64,000 bases of DNA, taken from Lutraria lutraria. Taxonomy: Eukaryota > Mollusca > Bivalvia > Venerida > Mactridae. Numbering within the stretch: the stretch's first letter is position 1; every line of letters begins with the position of its first letter. The stretch is from NCBI GenBank assembly GCA_964023205.1, contig OZ026850.1:5931270-5995269 (forward strand), written 5' to 3'. Position numbers and translations under genes: made by a program. The notes below the pieces were generated by a model that saw only the letters and a list, made by a program, of their open reading frames with translations, did not search any database and was not told the DNA's origin. Positions 36,275-48,723 of the stretch are shown one piece after another.

Positions 36275-37113
36275 CATTATTTTCCTCCTATTACACCTAT
36301 ACTATGTACAATGTATGTAGTAGGTCTTTGCTCCACATGTAGTTTGAAGGATCAGGGTCAAATAGAACTTCCATTAAATTGAGCAGACAACTGTTATAAA
36401 TGGAACAGGAATTCGAATTTTATGCAAACATAGTGTATTTTTTCATCTGATTCTGAAAGAATGATTTGTTATTGAATTGGGTTGAAATGTGCGAGATGAA
36501 TGCAATCATACAATGTAAGTTGATGATAACGCACAAATAAACATTATTATTCATCATACATACATTTTGTATAAAACTCTTAGCTGAAATACCTCAAAAG
36601 AGTAATTTGAGCAAATTTAGCGATTCCTAAATGTAAAATAATAAACAAACGAGTAATGACAGTGTTGAACCCCGTTGGAGCCCCTTTCAGATTTTCACGC
36701 CAATTCGATAGAATTTTAGACTTTATGCAATGCTAAAATCGATACAAACTGCATTTCAAGTCAACTAGAGTTAAATTCTTTTAATTATAACCATGACCCA
36801 GTAAACAATGAAGTTATGACGATAAACAACGGTAATTACTTACTGAATTTGCTGTTTGACGTTTGCGATTGTGCGAATGTATCGAATCTGTCAAACTTCG
36901 GGAGCATCCGTAAATATTTCCGTAGACTTCCGTTTTGTCTAATTACGAATGAAAATATAAGAATCGTCTATTTTTTCGACGATTGAATCAAAGTACACGG
37001 AGCCCATCCACAGTTTAAATTTGCAATAAAGGTCGTTTAGTATGATACTAAAAACGATGCAAATAATCATTTTGACATTAAATGACTGTCAGATATAGCT
37101 TTATACACTTTAA

Positions 37114-37350
37114 AAAAACACAGTAGGTGTCATTTTCGATGTAACAATGCCGTCTTGTTTGATGACGGATTTCAAAGCGGTTTACGGTATTTTGTAGCGG
37201 AAATGTTAATCTAGGGAACCGTGCCTCAGAATTTTGATACTTGCTTTCAATGTTTATCTATAGCGTATTACGTAAAAAACAACGGGGTTCTGGTTACGGA
37301 ATTTCTTTAAAGTCAAGTATCTAACGAACGCAGGACGTTATCAAAAAAAT
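37114..37350 (+). repeat. Right half of the repeat split by the 10.8-kb element
   Basis: Matches 8015-8230, including tctagggaaccgtgcc and ctttaaagtcaa. Together with 26150-26284 it reconstructs the uninterrupted copy at 7868-8262. Confidence 0.6.
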
Positions 37351-37469
37351 GAGGCACGGTTGCCTGCGTTATACATTTATAGTCAATTTAAGTCTATTTG
37401 TTGTAATATATTCCTATATACAGAGTAGTAATCGTTGTTAAAAAATTACGTGCGATATTGGTTTATAGA

Positions 37470-37595
37470 AAACCAATCAAATATAATATTTGTTTCAAAT
37501 CACTTGCAATGCACTTTATACAGTGGGTTTATTTTAGTATATAATCATGGTTTAGTTATTAAATCTATAAATTGGTGAAACTTGATTTGACCTGC
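37470..37595 (+). repeat. Interspersed repeat (copy 2 of 2)
   Basis: Same orientation and near-identical core to 12785-12915. Confidence 0.6.
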
Positions 37596-38909
37596 TGACA
37601 TCCAAGCCCGTTACATTAAATCGCTGCAATGGTTGTTCGTTCTTATAAACAAAACAAGTTAGTCAGTCACGATAATTCAATCAAGACAACGAAATAACGC
37701 TGATCTGTTAATGCGGGTTAATTTTTGTTTTCATCTGTCTTTTAACTACATCGCTAATCGTAACAGGCTGATGAAAATTAACGTCTCTGTATAGGCATCG
37801 CTCCATCCACTATATAATCATTAACTCTGCACACGGCTCGTCTGGAGAGTTACTTCCCCTATCACTGACTTTGCTTTGAAATTAGCAAGATCGGGAACCA
37901 GACAACGCCCACGGCTTGTTACATGGACACAGTTGCATTGTCTTGGTTTCGGTCTTATTATTTTTCGGAGAGTATGTACGATTGATACTGATTATTTTAT
38001 AACTGGGCATCGGATTTTAAATGGGCCCTACTTCAATATGTTGTTTATTCGAAAGTGTTTGTATTGATTTACGCATGAACAGAATTTTAAATTATAGCAC
38101 CGCAGCTCTATATTTGTACTTTGATACATTATAATTGATAAGCCTTTGTTTTATATGAGGTTGCCATTATAATGCTGGTCGAGTGGACAGTCATAAACTA
38201 TTGACACAATGAACAATCAGTTACATATTGGTGTTATGAACTGTTGATTGCATGTTGAGACATAATTAATTATCTTTATATCTTGGAGCGATGAACTGTC
38301 ATCAAATGTTGACATGATGCACAGTCCGAAAATATTGACATTGTGCACAGAACCAACAAATTCTCAATATTTCTGTACAAAGCCTTTCAATCAGTACCTT
38401 CAGTGTTTTCAATATATACGTATATGATGGTATGAATCATTAAGAAATAAGAACTTGTTTTATAGCACTCAAAATAATTACATATTCATGTAGATGCCAT
38501 ATTACATTCAAATGTTTTTTGTACAAATTGCATGATAATTAAAGAATAGAAGTAATGACAAAAAAGTTATGATGACGTCATAATTCACGCGCTGTATATG
38601 CTAATTTAGTTTGGTTCCTAGCTTCTATTGTAAATATATATAAGTCACCATTGAATTCATCGACGATGCGATGATCGATAGCTGTTAGTCTAACCAGATA
38701 TTTAAAAAAGTGGTTCATCGGGAAATTTTAATCGATTAATTTAATGCTTATAAGTTATAGCGTGTTAATTTTTCTTCGAGCATGTCTTCATGTATATTAC
38801 ATTCTGCAATTAAGCTGAGTATACAAAGGGGCAGGTAATGTGGACTATGTGATGCTAATTGCTGAACTACTTTTGGTGATCGGGTAGGGAAACATAAATC
38901 AAATTACTG
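37596..38909. other. Spacer between the inverted elements, no gene seen
   Basis: AT-rich. Loosely repeated words around 38200-38345 (gaacagt/gaactg next to ttgaca) suggest old tandem repetition. Confidence 0.35.
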
Positions 38910-39015
38910 AAAGAACATGGAACGGGAACAACTTTTTAACAATTGCGTGGCGGGTGTAGAAAAGCGTAGTACTTTCGTCTGCATCAAAATTGCGCGAACT
39001 ATCGTTCGAATTCCA
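38910..39015 (+). repeat. Interspersed repeat, partner at 60520-60630
   Basis: Shares 'acatggaac-ggaac', 'gtagaaaa-cgtagtacttt' and 'catcaaaatt' in order with 60520-60630, same orientation. Confidence 0.5.
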
Positions 39016-39104
39016 AAACTCAGCCCATTACCTCACTCTTAAAAAAATCAACTTTTAAATGCTTTGTTGTTCCGAACAACAACAGAACCTTCAGAGCTTT
39101 GATT

Positions 39105-39350
39105 ATAATGTTTGCATGTATCTTTTGATTTATTATATCAATTATTGTTAAAATTTATTTGTGCGACGATTGCTTGTTTCATTTGAATTATCATTCTATA
39201 TCATTAGTATGATGTTTCCTTGTATCTTTTCTACTATAATTTTATATTAATTTGATTTTATTTGTATGATTTTAGCTTGTATCTGTGCAATCATCATTTC
39301 ATAATATCTGTATGATTTTTGCTTGTATCTTTTTAAGTAATTTTTGCTAA
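39105..39350 (+). repeat. Degenerate tandem repeat, ~70-80-bp unit
   Basis: The phrase 'tatgatttt-gcttgtatctttt' recurs about four times with AT-rich linkers. Confidence 0.5.
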
Positions 39351-39949
39351 TAATGTTGCACTATTATCTATTGATTGGTAATACTTGAGTGAATGTTGAC
39401 GACGACAACGAGTGTGATCCACTTATATAGACCATAGTTCAGATAATGATAAACTTTTTTTCAAACGGCGCCAAGATATGTTTCATAATGGTGATTTTTA
39501 GATATTTTGAAGAAGCATTTGAAAACTTGGCACGTACAATTTGTCCTAGTTAATTGAGCCCACGAACTTTCGTACTTGGATTAAATATAATATTAAATGT
39601 CAACCCTTTTTAATTGGAATAAATTTTCTAGGGCCGGAGAAGAATTTATCTGGAATGCCCATTTATCAGTAGTTAAGATTATCAGGACGGACCGTTTTTC
39701 CAGGGATAAAATTTGTCTGGTCGGGTCGTATTATGGGGGGTGGGAAGGGACGAGAATTGATGAAATTTCTATTGCTTCAAGTATGAGATGACATCGTTCG
39801 GACGTGTAGAAACTGTCTATATTGTTTGTTATATACAAGTATAATGAATGTTCACTAGTGTTCAGTTGACCTGACATGATAGGAAAAGTCTCTAGTTTGG
39901 TCTGAAGACTGGACGCATTTTCAATTGAAAGATTAGTTTCATAATAATA

Positions 39950-40150
39950 TGAAACATGCACTGTATCAGCTAAAAACAAATTCAAGGACAGATAACTCAA
40001 AAACGAGTTCGTCAATCACCATTTTTTCGCTTAAAATGTTTCTTATGTCATCATATGATCATGCAAAGTTAAAATAAATTCTATGAAAAAGTTTTCATTT
40101 TCACGATATCTCTATGTGCAATAAACTGGAAACTGTAGCAAATGTCTTTA
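39950..40150 (+). repeat. Interspersed repeat, partner at 59260-59400
   Basis: Shares caaggacagataactcaaa, gagttcgtcaa, 'atgatcatgcaaa' and actggaaactgtagcaaat with 59260-59400 in the same orientation. Confidence 0.6.
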
Positions 40151-40497
40151 AACGATTCATGCGTTTGAAACTGGATAACTTATAAGTTGTGCTTTCAATT
40201 AATTAAGAAAATAATATTACCAGTTTGGACTTGCTTTGGTAATTCTGAAAAGTACATGTTAAAATATAAAAAGCCTGCACGTGACACAAGATCAGATCAG
40301 CGAGCATTGTCTGTTTGACCTGTTCATGTCGAAAAAAGATGTTTTTATGAAGACAAACATTATATAATTATATGTTTTAAATTAGTTAAGGGATGTGAAT
40401 TCTAGAAAATAAAGACGATTGGGTTTCTTTGTCGACATATTAAACACACTAGTAGTCCAGAGCTAAATATTAACGAAAAAAGTGTTTGGTCGATTAA

Positions 40498-41677
40498 GGT
40501 GGATCGCGGTTTTCCCTCCAAAAATGGTCATTTTTTTAGACGTCAACGTACAATAAGGAAATTTTGCATGAACAACCTTTCAGGTATTGGCTAATGCAGA
40601 AATGACATATTCAAATGATATTTCCATGGAAACTGGGCAAAAGCGCCACCTATAGAAGCGATATATTTTTTCGTTGATTTTCGCGTTATTTCCCGTATTG
40701 TTCCGATAATTTTGTATTTCAAGTCATGCAATTCACATAACTGCAATGCTGTATCAATCACAAATCCGAAAAAGTCAATAATGTTACATTTTGCTGTCAT
40801 TAAATATTAAAAGACGTCGAGCGAAGTGTGTAGGGGTGGCAATTTACAATGCCAAAAAATGAGACATTTTTCTCTCAGTCGCGTCAGTAGTGAAAAAACG
40901 GCCCGATGATTTTTTTTTTAAAACTTAGTAGAGATTCTTAAATTAATTTGAAAGACTTTTAAAAAATAAAAACATATGGTCACCGACTTCGTTTCCGCGT
41001 CATTGTAACTTATTTAAACACGAAAAAAGGCTAAAAACGTTGCCATAAAATACAAGATCGACATGACGTCAAGCCAAAATATGTCAGTAACAACTAAAAA
41101 GTCGCAACGTCACGTCGATCTTGTATTAAAACGTTGACGTTTTTAGCCATTTTTCGTGTTTTAATAAGTTTCATTGGCGCGGAAACGAAGTCGGTGACCA
41201 TATTTTTTATTGTTTTAAAGTTTTCTAAATTGTACAATGAATCTGTTCTGAGTTTTTTAAAAAAAATCATCGGGCCGTTTTTTCACTACTGACACGACTG
41301 AGAGAAAAATGTCTGATTTTTTGGCATTGTAAATTGCCACCCCTACACACTTCGCTCGACGTCTTTTAATATTTAATGACAGCAAAATGTAATATTACTG
41401 ACTTTTTCGGATTTGTAAATGATCCAGCATTGCAGTTATGTAAATTGCATAACTTAATACACAATATTATCGGAGCAGTACAGGAAATAACGCAAAAATC
41501 AACGAAAAACATATCGCTTCTATAGGTGGCGCTTTTGCCCGGTTTCCATGGAAATATCATTTGAATATATCATTTCTGCATTAGCCAATACATGAAAGGT
41601 TGTTCATGCAAAAGTTCCTTATTGTACGTTGACGTCTAAAAAATGACCATTTTTCTGGAGGAAACCCGCGATCCACC
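40498..41677. mobile_element. TTAA-flanked foldback element (1.18 kb)
   Basis: Flanked by TTAA at 40494-40497 and 41678-41681. The arms of about 580 bases are inverted copies beginning GGTGGATCGCGG and meet around a 25-base spacer near 41078-41102. The ends differ from those of the 10-kb element, so it is another family using the same target. Mirror-image short frames on both strands are a result of the palindrome. No transposase. Confidence 0.8.
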
Positions 41678-41681
41678 TTAA

Positions 41682-43248
41682 AGAATACTACTTGGTAAGA
41701 ATGTGAAATAAGAAACCTACATGAAACATGGATTTAACCATGTGAATGAATGAGATAAATTTGTTAAATCTGTTTACGTCCGTTTTATGCTGTATACCTG
41801 TTATATACCAAGGGGGGGGGGGGTAACCTTGCCAGTATTCTTAGATTCTGTATCATTCTGTGTGAACCTTGTTTGCCGTAACTGACTGTCGACTTCTGCA
41901 TATCAATCTTTTGAATAAACCATGGAAGTTACAAATAAGCAAGTTATGATTGAGAACTGAAGCGTTAACGTAGTGTTATAAAATTATGTAATAACGTCAA
42001 GTGAAATTGAAATGTCAATAACTTCTTGAAAAAATCTTATGATTAAAATAGCAACACCAAGTGTCCGGACACAAAGTGGGGTATACAAACACGTTTATCG
42101 ATTTGGATTAATTGTTCGGTACATGTCAAAGCTAGTGTGATTTTGAAGTGCTTCAATGAATACAAAATTATATAAAATCCCTTTTAGAATATACGAAAAC
42201 GACTGCTACGTTTTTGAACAAAAATCTATAACACCATTTATACGGTCTGTATTTTATCCTAACGCATCCGCTATGAATCGATAAACTCGGTTTGATATCA
42301 AACAATAATTTGAATGTTTGCGACGCACTGAATACACATTTAGCAGGCAGGTTTCTGTATTCCACGTTCAGGATATGTAACAGTAAAAGTGAAACATGGT
42401 ATTTCGAAAGAATACTCTTAAGTTCGTTTTTTCCATTGTATATGAACGGTATGGATTTTGTATAATTATATAAAAATATCTAATATTTTATGGTGATTTA
42501 AATTGAAATAAGAATTTTACAGAATTAAACTTGATCCATTGAATTGTTTACACTATATTGTCAGAAAGGAATTAAATAGCAAAAGATTGAAAGTTCTGAA
42601 TGGTTAAAGTGTAAACTCATTCAAATCTAGATGCAATGAAATTCTGGAACTCGATTGCCTAGACTACTCCGGTTGGCTAGAACACACTGTCTAATCGAAA
42701 TCATGTTCTCTTATTCAACATTGTTTGCTTTATTGTGCATTTTTATTTTTACATCATTTTACGTGTACTCATTAGCTATATTTTCGAGATGAAAACTATA
42801 TGTAAGAAAGGTTATTGAGTAAATTTATAATGTATTGCTTGAATTGTGCGCAGTAGAATTATTTAAAGAAACATCAAATTTGAAGTCTCATTATCCCTAT
42901 CTTTTTTACATCTCATTTTTTTCCAGCTTCACTTGTGAAGTATCAGTAATTATGCGAAATGATATATTACATAGACAATGAGAAAGTCTAATATTATCAC
43001 GTATACATTATCGTTGTCTTGGTCTTCAGTAGAATTTCGGTTATTTACACAATCTTTGAAGATCGCTTTTGTTCAAATGGTGGATCGGTGTGTAGAAAAA
43101 AGAAAACAATGAAAAACTATGAAAATCGAAGTCTTGTCAGACACCAAGGATGTTTCTAAAGACAATGCAGGATAATAGAATTGCAAACTTAACATGAGCT
43201 GGATATCTAAAAAATGATGGTATTGCTTGTATTGTAATCTTTGCCTCT
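41682..43248. other. Spacer, no gene seen
   Basis: AT-rich with a short poly-G run near 41813-41823. No supported exon, RNA gene or repeat. Confidence 0.4.
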
Positions 43249-44087
43249 TTAAAGTGTATAAAGCTATATCTGACAGTCATTTAATGTCAAAATGATTATT
43301 TGCATCGTTTTTAGTATCATACTAAACGACCTTTATTGCAAATTTAAACTGTGGATGGGCTCCGTGTACTTTGATTCAATCGTCGAAAAAATAGACGATT
43401 CTTATATTTTCATTCGTAATTAGACAAAACGGAAGTCTACGGAAATATTTACGGATGCTCCCGAAGTTTGACAGATTCGATACATTCGCACAATCGCAAA
43501 CGTCAAACAGCAAATTCAGTAAGTAATTACCGTTGTTTATCGTCATAACTTCATTGTTAACTGGGTCATGGTTATAATTAAAAGAATTTAACTCTAGTTG
43601 ACTTGAAATGCAGTTTGTATCGATTTTAGCATTGCATAAAGTCTAAAATTCTATCGAATTGGCGTGAAAATCTGAAAGGGGCTCCAACGGGGTTCAACAC
43701 TGTCATTACTCGTTTGTTTATTATTTTACATTTAGGAATCGCTAAATTTGCTCAATTTACTCTTTTGAGGTATTTCAGCTAAGAGTTTTATACAAAATGT
43801 ATGTATGATGAATAATAATGTTTATTTGTGCGTTATCATCAACTTGCATTGTATGATTGCATTCATCTCGCACATTTCAACCCAATTCAATAACAAATCA
43901 TTCTTTCAGAATCAGATGAAAAAATACACTATGTTTGCATAAAATTCGAATTCCTGTTCCATTTATAACAGTTGTCTGCTCAATTTAATGCAAGTTCTAT
44001 TTGACCCTGATCCTTCAAACTACATGTGGAGCAAAGACCTACTACATACATTGTACATAGTATAGGTGTAATAGGAGGAAAATAATG

Positions 44088-44160
44088 TACCCGATGAGGG
44101 TCTCGAACCCTCGACCTCCTGCTTACCAGTCAGATGCTTTACCTACTGAGTTAGTCAGGC
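44088..44160 (-). tRNA. tRNA-Thr(GGT)-like sequence (copy 2)
   Basis: Same sequence as 36202-36274, including anticodon GGT, promoter boxes and the stem mismatches. Confidence 0.55.
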
Positions 44161-44455
44161 TGGTGTATATCCCAGCCAATTTATAATACAATATACCACA
44201 CCGCTACATAGGTCTTTGTCTGGAGGTTAGGCCTAATAGTCAAGTTTTCTGTGATTACTCATACATAATGCTCATCCAGGTGAAATACATACTGATACAG
44301 TATACCTCTTGTTTCTGTACTAATTTGAACAGTTTGGTGGATCATTATGCTTATTAATGTTTATTAATAACTGATGTATAAATATAATAAATGATTTAAC
44401 TAACACATTCACAGCTTCATGAGAGCGCTATAAGGAGACACTCTGTGACTGTCAG

Positions 44456-44623
44456 GCCATAGAAAAAACAGCCTGGTGTGGACTATTACTGTTGATTAGG
44501 ATCAACATAGATATCATCCAGGGCACCGACAGTGTTGTTATTGCTCCAAATGCAGTGAGATGCCCACTGCAGCAGAAAGTTTGTTGTGGATTCTGTCCAG
44601 AGCACTGCTTGTCTTTTTCAATG
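44456..44623 (+). CDS. Cys-rich exon of unidentified gene (copy 2)
   Basis: Counterpart of 35756-35911 with four extra residues (QGTD) inserted in frame. The frame is open back to 44420. Donor ATG|GTAAGT is intact. A possible downstream exon (about 45571-45775, ending VSCVWLIRDMYSDRYG) has stops in both copies. Confidence 0.45.
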
Positions 44624-44794
44624 GTAAGTATTTTCAAGTGTGTGAAAAGTCTGTAAATATTGTCTCAAAATAACTACAAGTTTCGTGATTTTCTACCTAG
44701 CATTGTTTTAGAGAAACAAATTCTGGCAGTGAAAGATCAGTTGTTATGGAAACTTACAGTAATGGGGCCAATTGCATGTGTTTTGTTTTGTTCA

Positions 44795-45040
44795 TATAAA
44801 GTTTTATGCCCCTTTTCAACATTCAGTTATATTAGGCCTACGGTTCACCTAACCATTATTCCTGGGAAGAACCAGTACTAGACTCCAATCCTCTGTAAGC
44901 AACTATCTTCTTTCTCACATAAAGAGACATAGTCAGTAGCTGGGCTCGAACCCACGACCCACTATGAACTTACTATCAGTGAGAAGTTACAGTAATTAGA
45001 AGTCGGCGACCTTAACCTCTCACCCATGGAGGCAGGTCTC
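44795..45040 (-). repeat. tRNA-derived SINE (copy 2)
   Basis: Mirror of 35341-35590; B-box gggttcgagccc and the body words are conserved. Confidence 0.65.
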
Positions 45041-47955
45041 CAATTGCATGAACAAGTAATTTATTTATTGACGATTGTTCAGCTTTTTCATTTATCAATT
45101 AAGTTAATGATTTACAATTCTTACTCATTCATTGATAAGGAATTGTTATTATGTTAATCCCCACCAAAGTTATTGATTAATAATTTTTGCTTATTTATTA
45201 TACTATTTTGTCTTGTGGACATATTCATTCAAATTTGAAGTGAAATATCCTTAATTACCACACAAATCTATTAGTAAGCTATCTCTCAGCTTATGTCATG
45301 AGCCAGTATTTGTGTCTAAGCTACTCTATTAAAGGCAATAAAAAAAAATAGCAATAGCAAATAGTCAGTGGTACAAATGTACATGTACATCATTCTTAAA
45401 AAAGGAAAACACAATTTAACATAACATTATTTATTATACAGGTATACAATTGTATTATAAGTCTCTGGTATTGCTAATAATTGTATAACAGCTTTCTTTC
45501 ATGCAAATAAATCATAAATTTCATAACAAAGCACACAGTATTCAGTTTTTTTATTTATATTTTTTCTAGGATATCAAATGCTAGGTGCTGGATGAAGGTG
45601 TACATACTGGAATAACTAGCTCATGCAAATGACTGGAACGTGAACAAGGCCAACAACAGGCCAATTAACTCTATGGTGTCATGTCCATTCAGGGTCAGTT
45701 GTGTTTGGCTGATAAGGGACATGTATTCAGACAGATATGGACAATACACTGGATTTGTAACAGACTAGCATAAAGCGTATAATGCTATATATCTGATTAC
45801 TCTCTACACAGAGTTATCATTACTTATCCCTCATGTACATGTACATCTCTGTCAATGTCTAAAAATAAATATTTTGAATATTTTCTGTGACTTTCTGGTA
45901 AATCATAACATCTTTTTTTCTCCAATGTATCTTAGAAAAGAAATTGTTTCACTTAGGTTTAAAATTTGTACCATTGTTGCTTTATTCCTTGTTTCACAAG
46001 ATTCTTGTAAAATGATGAGACGATGACAGACATGTAAGCCAGGGATAATGAACGTCACCTCTTTGTAATGAATGATATCTGACAAGATATGCTACATAAA
46101 TTTCAAGAAGTGTAAAATCACATTGTTTTTTAACCTTTTAGTTTTTTCTAACCTTATAGTTTTTTCTCAAGAGTTTTAACAGAAACTGTCTGTAATTTAA
46201 CAAAAATAAATCTTGTTACAAGTGATTAGAATAATGTATTCCCTAATACAATAGAATGTACCAGTAAAGAAGTATTTTACCTTGAAAAAGGGAAAACTAT
46301 GCCAGATTTCCTATTTTTACCCACATATTATTGTTATTGACCTTTACAAATGTAAAAAAATATTTTAAATTGTTCTGTAAGCAACTAGCTAAATTCATTC
46401 ATTTTGCATCAATTAGACACAAACAATAACTTATTTAGTTTAGTAAAATCGAATTCAGCAAAATCATACTAGTGAAAGGTTATTGAACTGGTAATACCTT
46501 GTTATGCATAATTAGTGTTTAACTATTATGTGAAAAGTTAGCATAGACTTGAAATTCGTTTTTTATACACCATTTTGATGTGTTATTATCTTATATAGAA
46601 CCGTATGTGCCGAGGTTTATTAGCGATTACAATACAAGAACATAGATGGGTGGCAACAATTGTATGTTTATGACAAATAAATTTTGAAACTGATGAAACA
46701 TAGAATTTTTTTCATTTTGTTGATTTTTAAATTTTAGTTATCTCCTTTTCATTTCCATTTATAGTTCATTGCTAATCAAAATTACAAGTCACATCCAATA
46801 TTAATTTCCTTAATTGTGGTACTTGGGTATGATTCTTGTCACATACAAAAGGCACATCAAAAAATAATTGATCAAGGTTGAATAAATCTTGTACTAATTT
46901 CTATATGTATGCATTGCTGACAGTTTTGAAACTGAACACCATTTTGTTATGGATGAATACATTCTAACTAGAGTCTTCTTTTGTGTTCCTGGATGAGCAC
47001 ATATTTTGCTGGAGGCGAGACTGTGGCTGAGGACATTCCATAAGATTCTTCAGTAGACCATCTATTCTATATAGCTATAATTATTTCAACTTAAGGCTCT
47101 CTAACTGACTGCTGACTGATTCTTCTATTGAAAGTATTTGCCTTTCTGAAATGGAAAATAACAGCTTTGATAACTACATTATGTACATAATATAATTATG
47201 TGACAGTCTTTATATAATATCATTAATAAGCAAAAACTAGGGCTGTCACAGATGTGACTAATACCCCCGCCGCCACATTGACACTAAGAATGTGATAGTA
47301 CACTATACGGCTAAGTTCAAGGGACATAACTCTGCAATTAGTGGATCATTGGGCATGAAAATTGTGTCTTGCACATCTACATTTTATATTGATAGTATAT
47401 TCAATCCCTCGAAAAATGTGGAAGTAGTTCGACTGCCATTCATCAACCTGATTAACTTTATCTAATTATGAGACAAATTCTGGCATTAATTGTGTGATAA
47501 AATTAGCAAATGCCTAAGAATAATATATATAGTACAAACACAATGTTTACGAGAATATATCCAATGCTTTTCTATATCCCCATCCACTGTCAGTGGTGGG
47601 GGCTATACTAGAATCACATAAAATGTTTTGTAGTATCCCACTTTTTATATGCCCGAAGGGATATATTAAATTATGACACTGGCGTCCGTCTGTCTGTCCA
47701 TTAGCAATTTTGTGTCCGCTCTGTATCTCAGTCTGAGAGGAATTTTGAAGAAATTTAACTCGAACGTTCACTCCATGGAGATGACGTCCAGAGTGCATGT
47801 TTTGAAAGGCTTAATGTCAAGGTCACACTGAGGTATCAAATTAGGCTGATTTCGTGTCCGATCTATATCTCTTTATTCCTGCATTCGTGCTCATGAAATT
47901 CCAAGGTTAAATAAAAAAAATGCATATTCATGCACGAAAGCTACCCCAAAATAAT

Positions 47956-48405
47956 TAGAGCTGGGTATCGGTCCTTAAAAGCGTATCACGATATATCATA
48001 ATATTTCATGCTGTATCGCGATACGTATCGCGATATATATAAATGGTAAATTTACAGAAAAACATTACTAATCGACATTTATATAATGCCTTGGGTAACA
48101 ATACAGACAATAGCTCACAGTGTATTTTCACATTTCAAATATTTTGTTCTGTTTTAGCAGTGTTGAAACTATTCATGCATGTATAAATATACATATATAT
48201 GCGTTCACAGTTAATAATATTACAAAATTTACCAGCATTTAGGCATAAATAACACTTTACCACTATGTATGAACTTTTTTACAATAATAAACATAAAGTT
48301 CAGTTATTTCAGCATAACCCGATATATCGGTATGATGAAAAAATACTGTGATATTTATATTGTCTAGCTGATATCGCGATATACCGATAAAACCTCCCAG
48401 CTCTA
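47956..48405. mobile_element. hAT-type MITE inside the large element (copy 2)
   Basis: Inverted counterpart of 31956-32413 with the same TAGAGCTGGG ends. Confidence 0.7.
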
Positions 48406-48723
48406 AAAATAATGTTTTCCAGTATCAAACATAATTTCGGGAATATATCGCTTTGCCTTGCAGTGCCTCTGTCTAGTTGTTAAGGCTGTTATATTATTGT
48501 TTAATGATGAATTTTAAAATAACCTTGCATGATTGTTCACCTACATTAGCCAGTGTGTAGCAAGCAAGAATCTTGAGATCACCCAACAAATATGGGGCAG
48601 TAAGATCAAATCGTCTTGTGTCAAAGAATGTGTGGCTATTCGTCATGATTGTGGCAAGCTCTATTTGTCTTTATGTGACCGAGGCTGAAGCTATGCCTAG
48701 CCAACTAAAAGGTCTTTTTAATT

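Larger units (their letters stand above)
26289..37109 (+). mobile_element. Large TTAA-flanked DNA transposon, copy 1 (10.8 kb)
   Basis: Bounded by TTAA at 26285-26288 and 37110-37113, with perfect terminal inverted repeats beginning AGTGTATAAAGC and running 22 bases. The inverted copy 2 at 43253-53591 has the same ends and its own TTAA pair but unrelated flanks, so each is a separate insertion. TTAA duplications are known for piggyBac, Kolobok and Sola3 elements; the internal transposase-like gene and its intron-exon form favour a Kolobok-like source. Contents in order: TISU-like promoter, transposase-like pseudogene (+), exons of an unknown gene (-), a 458-bp hAT MITE, a SINE and a tRNA-Thr-like sequence. 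It carries a 483-bp segment (30128-30610) absent from copy 2. Confidence 0.85.

Noticed and set aside
26289..37109. Polinton/Maverick (large element with AG...CT-type ends)
   Set aside because: The size fits, but there is no 6-bp duplication, the terminal repeats are only 22 bases, and no polymerase, capsid or integrase frame is visible.
40591..41560. Mirror-image frames on the minus strand at both ends of the region
   Set aside because: Produced by the palindromic foldback element; lengths and sequences mirror each other and contain no motif.
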